From: JAHRAW01 sp028066695
Lineage (GTDB): Bacteria > Pseudomonadota > Gammaproteobacteria > Arenicellales > Poriferihabitantaceae
DNA length: 64,000 bases
Direction: 5' to 3'
Assembly: GCA_963457535.1 (NCBI GenBank)
Contig: OY734803.1
Span: 1,860,001 to 1,924,000 of the forward strand
Positions within the stretch are counted from its first letter, which is position 1. Each line of letters starts with the position of its first letter. A program made the translations under genes and the position numbers. The notes beneath the pieces are model-generated. The model saw only the letters and a program-made list of their open reading frames with translations. It did no database searches and was not told the origin of the DNA. Below are positions 1-10,852 of this stretch, piece by piece.

Positions 1-19
1 CCGACGCCGCGGGGTCCAT

Positions 20-1582
20 ATGAGCGCGCGCGCACAAACGGCCGGCGCGGCCGAGACCGCGCGGAAATTTCCGCCGAAGTCGCTGCGCGAATTGCTGCGC
101 GGCATGGCCGAGGTGGGGCGGCGCGACGAGCGCGAGATTCGCGGCATCAGCATGGACAGCCGCAGCATCGGCGCCGGCGAACTTTTCATCGCGCTGCCGG
201 GCGGCGCGCATGACGGCCGCGACCACATTCAAGACGCGCTCGCCGGCGGCGCGGCCGCGGTGGCGCGCGAAGCGTCGGCCGGCGCGGCTACGCGCGCGCG
301 CCGCCGCCGTTCCGAAGCCGCGCCGCGCGGCGCAAGCGCGCGCGGCGCGCCGAGTTTTGACATTCCCGATTTGCGCCGGCATGTCGGCGCGATCGCCGCG
401 CGCTTTTACGATCACCCGTCGGCAAACATGCGGCTCATCGGCATCACCGGCACCAACGGCAAAACCACCTGCGCGTATCTGCTGGCGCAGGCGCTCGGCG
501 CGCTCGGCCGGCGCTGCGCATTGGTCGGCACGCTCGGCGCCGGCTTTGCCGGCGCGCTGCGCCCCGGCGAACTGACCACGCCGGGCGCGGCCGACACGCA
601 GCGCATCCTCGCCGAGTTGCGCGCCGAAAGCGCCGAGGATGTCTGCCTGGAAACTTCGTCGCACGCGCTGGCGCAGGGGCGCGTCAATTGCGTGGAGTTT
701 GACATCGCGCTGCTGACCAACCTGAGCCGCGACCATTTGGATTACCACGGCGACATGCGCTCGTATGCGCGCGCCAAGGAAATTTTGTTTCGCTGCGAGC
801 GGCTCGGCGCGGCCGTGATCAACATTGACGACCCGTTCGGGCGCGAGTTGCTGCGGCGGCACCGCGCCGCGTCCTGCCTGCGCTACGGCATGCGCAGCGG
901 CGATGTGCGCGCGCACAAAGTGCGCCTGAGCGACCGCGGCATTGAAATGGAACTTGAACACACCGCGCTCGGGCGGCGCGCGCAACTGCGCTCGCGCCTG
1001 CTCGGCGCGCTCAATGCGCCGAACCTGCTGGCCGCGGCCGCGGTGCTGGTCGCATGCGGCTTTGCGCTCGGCGAGGCCGCGGACGCGCTCGGCGAATGCG
1101 CGCCGCCGCCGGGGCGGATGGAATTGTGGCGCGCCGAAAACACGCCGGGCGTGGTGGTGGATTACGCGCATACGCCGGACGCGCTCGCGCGCGCGCTGGA
1201 ATCGCTCGGCGCGCTGTGCCGCGGCCGGCTGTGGGTGGTGTTCGGCTGCGGCGGCGACCGCGACCGCGGCAAGCGCGCGCGCATGGGCGCGGCCGCCGAA
1301 GCCTTCGCCGCGCGCGTCATCGTCACCGACGACAATCCGCGAAACGAAGATCCGGCGCAAATCGCCGCGCAAATCGCGGCCGGCATGAGCGCGCCGCCGG
1401 TCATCATTCACGACCGCCGCCGCGCGATTCACGCCGCGCTCGCCGCGGCCGCGCCCGAGGATATGGTGCTGGTCGCCGGCAAAGGGCACGAGACCGCGCA
1501 AAACCGCGGCGCGCGCGTGGTCCGTTTCAGCGACCGCGAGGTGGTGCGCGACGCGCTCGGCATCGCCGAGGGGCGGGCATGA
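20..1582 (+). CDS. murE: UDP-N-acetylmuramoyl-L-alanyl-D-glutamate--2,6-diaminopimelate ligase
   Basis: Cytoplasmic Mur ligase that adds meso-diaminopimelate to UDP-MurNAc-L-Ala-D-Glu. The 520-aa protein shows the ATP-binding loop GTNGKTT at about residues 143-149 and the DNPR motif at about 437-440, which in this family marks meso-DAP rather than lysine as substrate. An Arg/Ala-rich low-complexity stretch at about residues 88-112 looks like a lineage-specific insertion before the central domain. The ATG at 20 is the first in-frame start seen; upstream sequence is outside the window, so the exact start is provisional. Its stop overlaps the murF start, the first of a chain of overlapping genes in the division and cell wall cluster. 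Confidence 0.96.
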   Translation: MSARAQTAGAAETARKFPPKSLRELLRGMAEVGRRDEREIRGISMDSRSIGAGELFIALPGGAHDGRDHIQDALAGGAAAVAREASAGAATRARRRRSEAAPRGASARGAPSFDIPDLRRHVGAIAARFYDHPSANMRLIGITGTNGKTTCAYLLAQALGALGRRCALVGTLGAGFAGALRPGELTTPGAADTQRILAELRAESAEDVCLETSSHALAQGRVNCVEFDIALLTNLSRDHLDYHGDMRSYARAKEILFRCERLGAAVINIDDPFGRELLRRHRAASCLRYGMRSGDVRAHKVRLSDRGIEMELEHTALGRRAQLRSRLLGALNAPNLLAAAAVLVACGFALGEAADALGECAPPPGRMELWRAENTPGVVVDYAHTPDALARALESLGALCRGRLWVVFGCGGDRDRGKRARMGAAAEAFAARVIVTDDNPRNEDPAQIAAQIAAGMSAPPVIIHDRRRAIHAALAAAAPEDMVLVAGKGHETAQNRGARVVRFSDREVVRDALGIAEGRA

Positions 1583-3000
1583 TGCGCCTGTCGGAAGCGG
1601 CGGCGGTTACGCGCGGCGCGTTGCGCGGGGCGGACGCGGTGTTTGAGGGCGTCGCCATAGATTCGCGCCGCGCCGCGCGCGGCGATTTGTTCGTCGCCAT
1701 CGGCGGCGCGCGCCGCGACGGCCACGATTTCATCGCGCAGGCGCGCGAGGCCGGCGCGGCCGGCGCGCTGGTTTCACGCGCGCGCGCGCGCGCCGGGCGC
1801 GCCGGCGGCGAACTGCCGCATGTCGCGGTCGGCGACACCACCGAAGCGCTCGGCCGCCTCGGCGCGCACTGGCGCGGCCGTTTTGACATTCCGCTGGTCG
1901 CGGTCACCGGCAGCAACGGCAAGACCAGCGTGACCGCGATGCTCGCCTCCATCTTCAGCCGCGCCGGCAAGTGCCTCGCGCCGCGCGCGAGTTTTAACAA
2001 CCAGTGGGGCGTGCCGCTGACGCTGCTGCGCCTGCGCGCGCACCACACCCACGCGGTGGTGGAGATGGGCATGAACCGCGCCGGCGAAATTGAAAAGTTG
2101 TGCGCATTGGCGCGGCCGCGCATCGCGCTGGTCACCAATGTCGCGCCGGCGCACCTCGCTGGCGCCGGGCTGAAAAACCTGCAGGGCGTGGCCGAGGCGA
2201 AAGCGGAAATTTTTTCGCATCTCGCGCATGACGGCGTCGCGGTGCTGAACGCGGACGACCGCTTCCACGCGTTTTTCGCCGAGCGCGCGGCGCGCCACAA
2301 GCGGCTGAGTTTCGGCATTGACGGCCGCGTCCCGGCTGATGTGCGCGCGCGTGAATGCGCGCAAGAGGGCGCCGGCAGCGCGTTTGAACTTTGCGTCGGC
2401 GAGCGCCGCGCGCGCGTCCGGCTGCGCCTGCTCGGCGCGCACAATGTGCGCAACGCGCTCGCCGCGGCCGCGGCCGCGCATGCGGCCGGCGCCGCGCTCG
2501 GCGACATCCGCGACGGACTGGAGGCGTTTCGCGCGCTGCCCGGGCGGCTGCGCGAATTGCCGGGACCCGGCGGCGCGGTGATTCTTGACGACGCCTACAA
2601 CGCCAACCCGGCTTCGCTGAAAGCCGCGCTGGATGTGCTGTCGCGCCGCGCCGCGCCGCGCATCGCGGTGCTCGGCGCGATGGCAGAACTCGGCGCGCGC
2701 AGCGAGGCGCTGCACTTTGACGCCGGCGCATACGCGCGCCAGGCAGGCGTGGCGCGCCTGTTCTGCTTCGGGCCGGCCGACCAGGCCGGACTCGCCGGTT
2801 ACATGCGCGGTTTCGGCGACGGCGCAAAACGCGTCGGCAAACTCGGCGCGCTGCTCTCGCAGTTGCAGCCGCTGCTCGCCGGAAACGACGGCGCGAGCGT
2901 GCTGGTCAAGGGCTCGCGCGCGGCCGCGATGGAGCGCGTGGTGGAAGCGCTCGCGTCGGAAACCGCGCCCGCACAGCAGGCAGGAGGCGCGGCATGCTGA
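1579..3000 (+). CDS. murF: UDP-N-acetylmuramoyl-tripeptide--D-alanyl-D-alanine ligase
   Basis: Adds D-Ala-D-Ala to the UDP-MurNAc tripeptide, the last cytoplasmic step of the peptidoglycan precursor. About 473 aa, a normal length. The N-terminal substrate domain is followed by the ATP loop TGSNGKTSV (about residues 110-118) and the Mur ligase signature DDAYNANPASLKAAL near residue 335. Two adjacent ATGs (1579 and 1582) are possible starts; the first overlaps the murE stop as ATGA and is preferred. The D-Ala-D-Ala substrate must come from a Ddl encoded outside this cluster. Confidence 0.96.
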   Translation: MMRLSEAAAVTRGALRGADAVFEGVAIDSRRAARGDLFVAIGGARRDGHDFIAQAREAGAAGALVSRARARAGRAGGELPHVAVGDTTEALGRLGAHWRGRFDIPLVAVTGSNGKTSVTAMLASIFSRAGKCLAPRASFNNQWGVPLTLLRLRAHHTHAVVEMGMNRAGEIEKLCALARPRIALVTNVAPAHLAGAGLKNLQGVAEAKAEIFSHLAHDGVAVLNADDRFHAFFAERAARHKRLSFGIDGRVPADVRARECAQEGAGSAFELCVGERRARVRLRLLGAHNVRNALAAAAAAHAAGAALGDIRDGLEAFRALPGRLRELPGPGGAVILDDAYNANPASLKAALDVLSRRAAPRIAVLGAMAELGARSEALHFDAGAYARQAGVARLFCFGPADQAGLAGYMRGFGDGAKRVGKLGALLSQLQPLLAGNDGASVLVKGSRAAAMERVVEALASETAPAQQAGGAAC

Positions 3001-4076
3001 CCTGGCTCTTCGAACAACTCGCGCGCGATTACAGCGCCTTCAACGTGTTCCGCTACCTGACCTTCCGCGGCATCTGCGGCGTGCTGACCGCGCTGTCCAT
3101 CTGCTTCGTGTTCGGGCCCGCGGCCATTCGCCGCCTGAGCAAATACAAAGTGCGGCAGACGGTGCGCACCGACGGGCCGCCCACGCACTTTGAAAAAGTC
3201 GGCACGCCGACCATGGGCGGCAGTTTGATATTGATCGCGCTGGTGGTGGCGACGCTGCTTTGGGGCGACCTCGGCAACCGCTTCATCTGGGCGATCCTGT
3301 TCACCACCATAACCTTCGGCGCAATCGGCTGGCTGGACGACTACCGCAAACTGGTCGACCGCAACCCGCGCGGCATGGGCGCGCTCAACAAATTCCTCAG
3401 CCAAAGCGTCGCCGGCCTGGTCGCCGCGCTGTTTTTGTATTTCACCGCGGTTTCCCCGGCCGAAACCGAATTGCTGGTGCCGCTGTTCAAGCAGGTCGCG
3501 ATTCCGCTCGGCTGGGGTTTCGTGGTGCTCGCCTGGCTGACCGTGGTCGCCACCAGCAACGCGGTCAACCTGACCGACGGCTTGGACGGCCTGGCCATCA
3601 TGCCGAGCGTGATGGTCGCCGGCGCGCTCGGCGTGTTCGCCTACGCCAGCGGCAATTTGTTTTACGCCGAATACCTCGGCATCCCCTACATCAAAGGCGC
3701 CGGCGAAGTGCTGGTGTTTTGCGCCGCGCTGGTCGGCGCCGGGCTTGGCTTCTTGTGGTTCAACACCTACCCGGCGCAGGTGTTCATGGGCGACATCGGC
3801 GCGCTCTCGCTCGGCGCGGCGATAGGCCTGGTCGCGGTCATCGTCCGCCAGGAAATCGTGCTGATCATCATGGGCGGCGTGTTCGTGGTGGAAACCGTGT
3901 CGGTGATTCTGCAGGTCGCCTCGTTCAAACTGGTCGGGCGGCGCATCTTTAAGATGGCGCCGCTGCACCATCACTTTGAAATGAAAGGCTGGCCCGAGCC
4001 GCGCGTCATCGTGCGCTTTTGGATCATCAGCCTGATACTGGTGCTGGTCGGGCTTGCAACGCTGAAGGTGCGGTGA
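2994..4076 (+). CDS. mraY: phospho-N-acetylmuramoyl-pentapeptide transferase
   Basis: Integral membrane enzyme that transfers phospho-MurNAc-pentapeptide to undecaprenyl phosphate, giving lipid I. The 360-aa protein is strongly hydrophobic with about ten membrane segments. Family motifs are visible: DDYRK near residue 115, NLTDGLDGLA near 190, FMGDIGALSLG near 264 and the histidine-rich HHHFE near the C-terminus. It starts inside the last codons of murF (7-base overlap), consistent with translational coupling. Confidence 0.97.
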   Translation: MLTWLFEQLARDYSAFNVFRYLTFRGICGVLTALSICFVFGPAAIRRLSKYKVRQTVRTDGPPTHFEKVGTPTMGGSLILIALVVATLLWGDLGNRFIWAILFTTITFGAIGWLDDYRKLVDRNPRGMGALNKFLSQSVAGLVAALFLYFTAVSPAETELLVPLFKQVAIPLGWGFVVLAWLTVVATSNAVNLTDGLDGLAIMPSVMVAGALGVFAYASGNLFYAEYLGIPYIKGAGEVLVFCAALVGAGLGFLWFNTYPAQVFMGDIGALSLGAAIGLVAVIVRQEIVLIIMGGVFVVETVSVILQVASFKLVGRRIFKMAPLHHHFEMKGWPEPRVIVRFWIISLILVLVGLATLKVR

Positions 4077-4078
4077 AC

Positions 4079-5416
4079 ATGAACGCGCGCGAAAAATCCA
4101 CGCTGGTGCTCGGGCTCGGGCGAACCGGTTATTCGGTGGTCGCGCACCTCGCCGCGCGCGGCGACGCCGGGCGCATCACCGCGGCCGATTCGCGCGAGCG
4201 CGCGCCCTGCGCGGCGCGCGTGCGCGAGCGTTTTCCGCGCGTGCGCGTGATCACCGGCCGCCTGCCTTTTGAGCGCATGGCGCAGTTTGACCGCGTGGTC
4301 GCGAGCCCCGGCGTGAAGGTGGCGCGCGCGCCGGCGGTGCGCGTCATCGGCGACATTGAATTGTTCGCCGAAAGCGCGCGCGCGCCGGTCATCGCCATCA
4401 CCGGCTCCAACGGGAAATCCACCGTGACCACGCTGGTCGCCGACATGCTGGCCGCGGCCGGCAAGCGCGTGCTGCGCGGCGGCAACCTCGGCACGCCGGC
4501 GCTGGAATTGCTGGAAGATGCGGACGCAGGCGAGGCGCCGGATTTTTATGTGCTGGAACTCTCCAGTTTCCAGTTGGAAAACACCTACAGCCTGAGCGCG
4601 GCCGCAGCCTCGGTGCTGAACATCAGCGCCGACCACTTGGACCGCCACGGCGACCTGGCGAATTACACCGCCATCAAAGCGCGCGTGCTGCGCGGCGCGT
4701 CATGCGTGCGCGTGCTGAACCGCGACGACCCGGCCTCGCGCGAATTGCTGCGCGCGCATCCGGACGCGGTCACTTTCGGCCTCGGCCGCCCGAACGCGCG
4801 CCACTACGGAATCGCCGATGAACATTTGTGCCGCGGCGAGACGCGCCTCGCGCCGCTTTCGCGGCTGCGGCTGCAGGGCGCGCACAACGCGGCAAACGCG
4901 CTCGCCGCGTTGGCGCTCGCCGAGGCCGCCGGAGTCGCGCCCGAGGGCGACGCGCTGGAGGCGGTGCTCGCGCACCGCGGGCTGGAGCACCGCTGCGAAC
5001 TCGCCGCCGAAATCGGCGGCGTCAAATGGATCAACGACTCCAAAGGCACCAATGTCGGCGCCAGTCTGGCCGCGCTCGGCGGCCTGCGCGGCGAACTGAT
5101 CTGGATCGGCGGCGGCATCGGCAAGGGCGCGGACTTCACGCCGCTGCGCGCGCCGCTGCGCGAACGCGCGCGCGCCGCGGTGCTGTTCGGCCGCGACGCG
5201 GCGCAAATTGAAGCCGCGATTGCCGGCGCCACCGAAGTGCTGCGCGCGCGCGACCTGGCGCACGCGGTGGAAATCGCGGCCGCGCGCGCGCGCGCCGGGC
5301 AGGCCGTGGTGTTCTCGCCGGCCTGCTCCAGTTTTGACATGTTTAAAGACTACGCCGAGCGCGGCCGCGCCTTCAAAAAACTGGCCGGCGCGCTCGCCGA
5401 AGGAGGGGCGCGATGA
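4079..5416 (+). CDS. murD: UDP-N-acetylmuramoyl-L-alanine--D-glutamate ligase
   Basis: Adds D-glutamate to UDP-MurNAc-L-Ala in the cytoplasm. The 445-aa product carries the N-terminal LGLGRTGYS nucleotide-sugar loop and the ATP loop TGSNGKSTV at about residues 106-114, followed by the NISADHLDRHGDL Mur ligase motif. I chose the ATG at 4079, two bases past the mraY stop. A GTG at 4073 overlapping that stop is an alternative that adds two residues. A longer reading back to 4019 would only re-read mraY coding sequence and is rejected. Confidence 0.95.
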   Translation: MNAREKSTLVLGLGRTGYSVVAHLAARGDAGRITAADSRERAPCAARVRERFPRVRVITGRLPFERMAQFDRVVASPGVKVARAPAVRVIGDIELFAESARAPVIAITGSNGKSTVTTLVADMLAAAGKRVLRGGNLGTPALELLEDADAGEAPDFYVLELSSFQLENTYSLSAAAASVLNISADHLDRHGDLANYTAIKARVLRGASCVRVLNRDDPASRELLRAHPDAVTFGLGRPNARHYGIADEHLCRGETRLAPLSRLRLQGAHNAANALAALALAEAAGVAPEGDALEAVLAHRGLEHRCELAAEIGGVKWINDSKGTNVGASLAALGGLRGELIWIGGGIGKGADFTPLRAPLRERARAAVLFGRDAAQIEAAIAGATEVLRARDLAHAVEIAAARARAGQAVVFSPACSSFDMFKDYAERGRAFKKLAGALAEGGAR

Positions 5417-6603
5417 GCCCGCGCGCCAGGCACGACGCGGATGCGGTGATGCCGCCGCGCGCGCGCGCGGCCGAACCGGGGCGCGCGCTCGGCTACGACG
5501 TGCCGCTGTGCTTCGCGCTCGCCGCGCTGCTGTCCATCGGCGTGGTGATGGTGTATTCGTCTTCCATCGCGGCCGACAGCGCGACGCTGCGCATCACGCC
5601 GCACCACCTGCTGCGCCAACTCGCGCACATCGCGGCCGGCGGCGCGCTGATGCTGCTGCTCGCGCACGCGCGCCCGGAATTGCTGCAGCGCGCCAGCCGG
5701 CCGCTGCTCGCCGGAAGTTTGCTGCTGCTCGGCGCGGTGCTTTTGCCGGGCGCCGGCGTGGAAATCAACGGCAGCATGCGCTGGATAGAATTCGGCGGGG
5801 TGCGCCTGCAGCCGTCCGAGTTTGCGAAAGTCGCCGTGGTCATGTATTTCGCCGATTATTTTTCGCGCAAGCAACACGAACTGCACCGCTTCCGCGTCGG
5901 CGTGCTCAATGTCGGCTGGGTGGTCGGCATCACCGGCGCGCTGCTGTTTTTGGAGCCGGATTTCGGCGCGACCGCGGTGCTGGCCGCGGCGGTCGCCGCG
6001 ATGATGTTTTTGGCCGGCGTGCGCTTCTGGCATTTCTGCGCGAGCATCGGCGTCGCCGGCGGATTGATGGGCGCGCTGTTGTGGATGGAGCCCTACCGCG
6101 TCGCCCGCCTGATCAGCCACCGCAACCCGTGGGCCGATCCGTTTGACGGTGGCTTTCAACTCGTGCAGGCGCTGATCGCCATCGGACGCGGCGAATGGCT
6201 CGGCGCCGGGCTCGGCAACAGCATCCAAAAATTGCGCCACCTGCCGCATGCCAACACCGACTTTCTGGTCGCGGTCATCGGCGAGGAACTCGGCGCGGCC
6301 GGCATCTTCGGCGTGCTGATTTTGTTCGCGGTGCTGCTGTGGCGCGCGTTCGTCATTTCCGAGCGCGCCTTCGGCTGCGGCGAGCGTTTCGCCGGCCTGC
6401 TCGCGCAGGGCGCGGGCCTGCTGCTGGCGATTCAGGCGGCCGTGCATATCGGCGTCAACACCGGGTTGCTGCCGACCAAAGGGCTGACGCTGCCGCTGGT
6501 CAGTTACGGCGGCTCCAGCATGCTCGCCAGCATGGCCGCGGCCGGCCTGCTGCTCGCCGCCGACCGCTGCGCGCGCCAGGCGGCGCGGGGGGCGCCGGCA
6601 TGA
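5413..6603 (+). CDS. ftsW: SEDS-family peptidoglycan glycosyltransferase FtsW
   Basis: Septal lipid II glycan polymerase working with a class B PBP at the division site. The 396-aa polytopic protein shows SEDS features: the periplasmic loop with LGNSIQKLRHLPHANTDF, IGEELG, and the C-terminal GLTLPLVSYGGSS near residue 362. The position between murD and murG supports FtsW rather than RodA. The start overlaps the murD stop as ATGA and is preceded by a good Shine-Dalgarno sequence, AGGAGG. Confidence 0.95.
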   Translation: MSPRARHDADAVMPPRARAAEPGRALGYDVPLCFALAALLSIGVVMVYSSSIAADSATLRITPHHLLRQLAHIAAGGALMLLLAHARPELLQRASRPLLAGSLLLLGAVLLPGAGVEINGSMRWIEFGGVRLQPSEFAKVAVVMYFADYFSRKQHELHRFRVGVLNVGWVVGITGALLFLEPDFGATAVLAAAVAAMMFLAGVRFWHFCASIGVAGGLMGALLWMEPYRVARLISHRNPWADPFDGGFQLVQALIAIGRGEWLGAGLGNSIQKLRHLPHANTDFLVAVIGEELGAAGIFGVLILFAVLLWRAFVISERAFGCGERFAGLLAQGAGLLLAIQAAVHIGVNTGLLPTKGLTLPLVSYGGSSMLASMAAAGLLLAADRCARQAARGAPA

Positions 6604-7692
6604 ACGCGCGCCGCAAAACCAAAATGCGCATCCTGATTTTCGCCGGCGGCACCGGCGGGCATGTGATGCCCGCGCTCGCGGTCGCCGAGCAACTGCGCGC
6701 GCAGGGCGCCGAGGTGCTGTGGGTCGGCACCTCCGACGGCGTGGAAGCCGCGGTCGCGCCGCGCGCCGGCATTCCGTTTCGCCGGATTTGGATCAAGGGC
6801 GTGCGCGGCGCCGGCGCGGCGCGCTGGCTGACCATGCCGTTTCTGCTGACCTGGGCGATGCTGCAGTCGCTGCTGATTTTTTTGCTGTGGCGGCCGCGCT
6901 GCGTGCTGGGCATGGGCGGCTTCGTCTCGGGCCCCGGCGGACTGGTCGCGCGGCTGCTGCTGCGGCGGCTGGTGGTGCACGAGCAAAACACCGTGGCCGG
7001 AATGACCAACCGCTGGCTGGCGCGCTTGTCGGCCGAAGCGCTGTGCGGTTTTCCGAAAAGCGACGGGCTGGAAAACGCGAAGTGGGTCGGCAACCCGGTG
7101 CGCCGCGAAGTGTGCCGGGTGCGCGCGCCGCAGCAGCGGCTGGCGAAACGCAGCGGCGCGCTGCGCGTGCTGATTCTCGGCGGCAGCCTCGGCGCGCAGG
7201 TGTTCAACCGGCACGCGCCCGAATTGCTGGCGCGCGCGCACGCCAAATCGCCGATAGAAATCTGGCACCAATGCGGCCGCGAGCGCGCCGGCCCGATCAG
7301 CGAGCGCTACCTCGCGGCGCGCATGGTCAACCGCGTGTTCAGTTTCATTGAAGACATGGACGCGGCCTATTCGTGGTGCGACCTGGCGATCTGCCGCGCC
7401 GGCGCGGTGACCATCGCCGAGATTTGCGCGGCCGGCGTCGCCGCGTTTTTGGTGCCGTATCCGCATGCGGCCGGCGGCCACCAGCACCACAACGCGCGGT
7501 ATTTGCAGGAGCGCAACGCGGCGCGCCTGCTGCCGCAGGAAGAATTTGTCGGCGGCGGCTGGTTGCGCGAACTCGGCGCGCTGCAGGGCGAGCGCGGGCG
7601 GCTGCTGGAACTCGCCGAGGCCGCGCGCGATCTGGCGCGCCCGCAGGCCGCGGAACATGTCGCGCGCATCTGCCTCGGCGGAGGATACGCCG

Positions 7693-7700
<8 letters not shown>
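6600..7700 (+). CDS. murG: UDP-N-acetylglucosamine--undecaprenyl-pyrophosphoryl-MurNAc-pentapeptide GlcNAc transferase
   Basis: Inner-leaflet GT-B glycosyltransferase that converts lipid I to lipid II. The 366-aa product begins near the diagnostic GGTGGHVMPALAVA loop, has GGSLGAQVFN in the linker and a C-terminal donor-binding segment with CRAGAVTIAEI. A hydrophobic patch around residue 80 fits monotopic membrane association. The start at 6600 overlaps the ftsW stop as ATGA. Confidence 0.96.
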
Positions 7701-9122
<1,422 letters not shown>

Positions 9123-9126
<4 letters not shown>

Positions 9127-10025
9127 ACGCCGCGCCCGAATTTTTGCGCGGCTTGCGCGGGCAATTGCGCCTGGACGAGCCGATGTCGCGCCACACCAGT
9201 TGGCGCGTCGGCGGCGCCGCCGAATATTTCTACGCGCCGGCCGACCGCGACGACCTGGTGGACCTGCTGCGCCGGCTGCCGCCCGACATGCCGCTGCACT
9301 GGGTCGGGCTCGGCAGCAACCTGCTGGTGCGCGACGGCGGCATTCAGGGCATGGTCATCAAGGCGTCAAAAGGGCTCGGCGCGATGCGTTTTCCGGCGCC
9401 CGAAAAAATTCACGCCGAAGCCGGCGTTCCCTGCGCCAAAGTCGCGCGCGCCTCGGTGGAGCGCGGCCTGGCCGGCGCCGAGTTTCTCGCCGGCGTGCCG
9501 GGCACGCTCGGCGGCGCGCTGGCCATGAACGCCGGCGCTTTCGGCGGCGAGACCTGGGACCTGGTCGAGCAGATTGAATGCGTCGGCCGCGGCGGCGAAT
9601 GCAGCACCCACCGCGCCGCCGAAATTGACAGCGCCTACCGCAAGGTCAAACTGCCGGCGCGCAAGTGGGTGCTGAGCGCATTGCTCGCGCTGCGCCGCGA
9701 CGGCAACGGCGGCGGCAAGCGCCGCATCCGCGAGATGCTCAAAAAACGCGGCGCCACGCAGCCGGTGCAAAGCGCCAACGCCGGCTCGGTGTTCCGCAAC
9801 CCCGACGGCGACCACGCCGCGCGCCTGATTGAGCAGGCCGGGCTGAAAGGCGCGCGCGCCGGCGACGCGGTCATCTCCGAGACCCACGCCAACTTCATCA
9901 TCAACCGCGGCGGCGCGGCCGCGGCCGACATTGAGGAATTGATTGACACCGCGCGGCGCGAAGTCATGCGGCACAGCGGCGTGGAACTTTGCGCCGAGGT
10001 GCGCATCATCGGGAGGCGCGCATGA
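9123..10025 (+). CDS. murB: UDP-N-acetylenolpyruvoylglucosamine reductase
   Basis: FAD- and NADPH-dependent reductase making UDP-MurNAc. The 300-aa product has RHTSWRVGG at the N-terminus, the FAD-binding stretch GVPGTLGGALAMNAGAFGG near residues 125-143, and SANAGSVFRNP carrying the catalytic serine near residue 219. A GTG start at 9123 overlaps the murC stop as GTGA. In many proteobacteria ddlB follows murB, but here ftsQ follows directly. Confidence 0.95.
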
Positions 10026-10852
10026 ACGCGAAGACGACGCGCAAGACCGGCCGGCACGAGAGCCGGAAGAGCCGCACCGGCGCGCTGGTCAAGTGGGCGC
10101 TGGTCGCGCTGGCAGCGCTGTTCGCCGCGGACGCGCTCTACAACCCGGAAAAGTTCCGCATCAAGGCGGTGGAATTGCACGGCAGTTTCGAGCGCATTGA
10201 CGCCGCGCAGGTGGAGCGCGCGGTCGCCGGCGCGCTGCCGGGCAATTACTTCCTCACCGATACCGAAGCCGTGGAAGAGCGCATCGCCGCATTGCCGTGG
10301 GCATACCGCGCGGCGGTGCGGCGCAAGTGGCCCGACACGCTGGTGGTCGCGGTGACCGAAGCGCAGCCGGTGGCGCGCTGGGGCGCCGAGCAGTGGATGC
10401 ACGCCAACGGCGACCTCGCCGGCCGGCTGCCCGGCGCCGAGGAGTTGTTGCCGCGCCTGCCGAAATTGTCGGGGCCCGACGGCAGCCGGCACGCGGTGTG
10501 GGGCGCGTATAAAAAGTGGTCGGAAGTGTTCGCGGCGAACGGGCTCGCGCTGGACAGTTTGCGCTTTGATTCGCGCGGGCTGTGGCACATGCAACTCTCG
10601 CTCAGCGCGCTCGCGCGGCAGGCCGGCGAGGCGCAGAATGCGCCGGTCGGGGTGGTGGTGCGCCACGAATACGCCGACGCGCGCATCACCCGCTTCGCGC
10701 GCACCATGCCGCGCCGCCTGATTTCGCATTTTCCCGAGATGCGCGGCATTGACCTGCGCTATCCGAACGGTTTTGCGGTCAGCTGGCGCGAAGGCGCGCG
10801 CGCGCGCATGAAACGCGCCATCAACTCCGCGGGGGGGGCATCGGCATGGTGA
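10022..10852 (+). CDS. ftsQ: cell division protein FtsQ
   Basis: Bitopic divisome protein linking early and late division proteins. The 276-aa product has a basic cytoplasmic N-terminus (residues 1-21), one transmembrane helix at about 22-41, then a periplasmic POTRA-type domain starting FRIKAVELHGSFERI and the FtsQ beta domain with PDTLVVAVTEAQPVARW. The start overlaps the murB stop, and the 3' end overlaps ftsA by 7 bases. Sequence divergence is high, as is usual for FtsQ; position and topology carry much of the call. Confidence 0.9.
   Translation: MNAKTTRKTGRHESRKSRTGALVKWALVALAALFAADALYNPEKFRIKAVELHGSFERIDAAQVERAVAGALPGNYFLTDTEAVEERIAALPWAYRAAVRRKWPDTLVVAVTEAQPVARWGAEQWMHANGDLAGRLPGAEELLPRLPKLSGPDGSRHAVWGAYKKWSEVFAANGLALDSLRFDSRGLWHMQLSLSALARQAGEAQNAPVGVVVRHEYADARITRFARTMPRRLISHFPEMRGIDLRYPNGFAVSWREGARARMKRAINSAGGASAW

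Noticed and set aside
1054..1578. N-terminal extension of murF back to 1054
   Set aside because: It lies wholly inside murE in another frame and has arginine-rich composition typical of out-of-frame reading of GC-rich DNA.
2799..3974. Long open frame antisense to mraY
   Set aside because: His/Gln/Arg-rich composition and complete overlap with a well-recognised gene; it is a mirror of GC-rich codon use.
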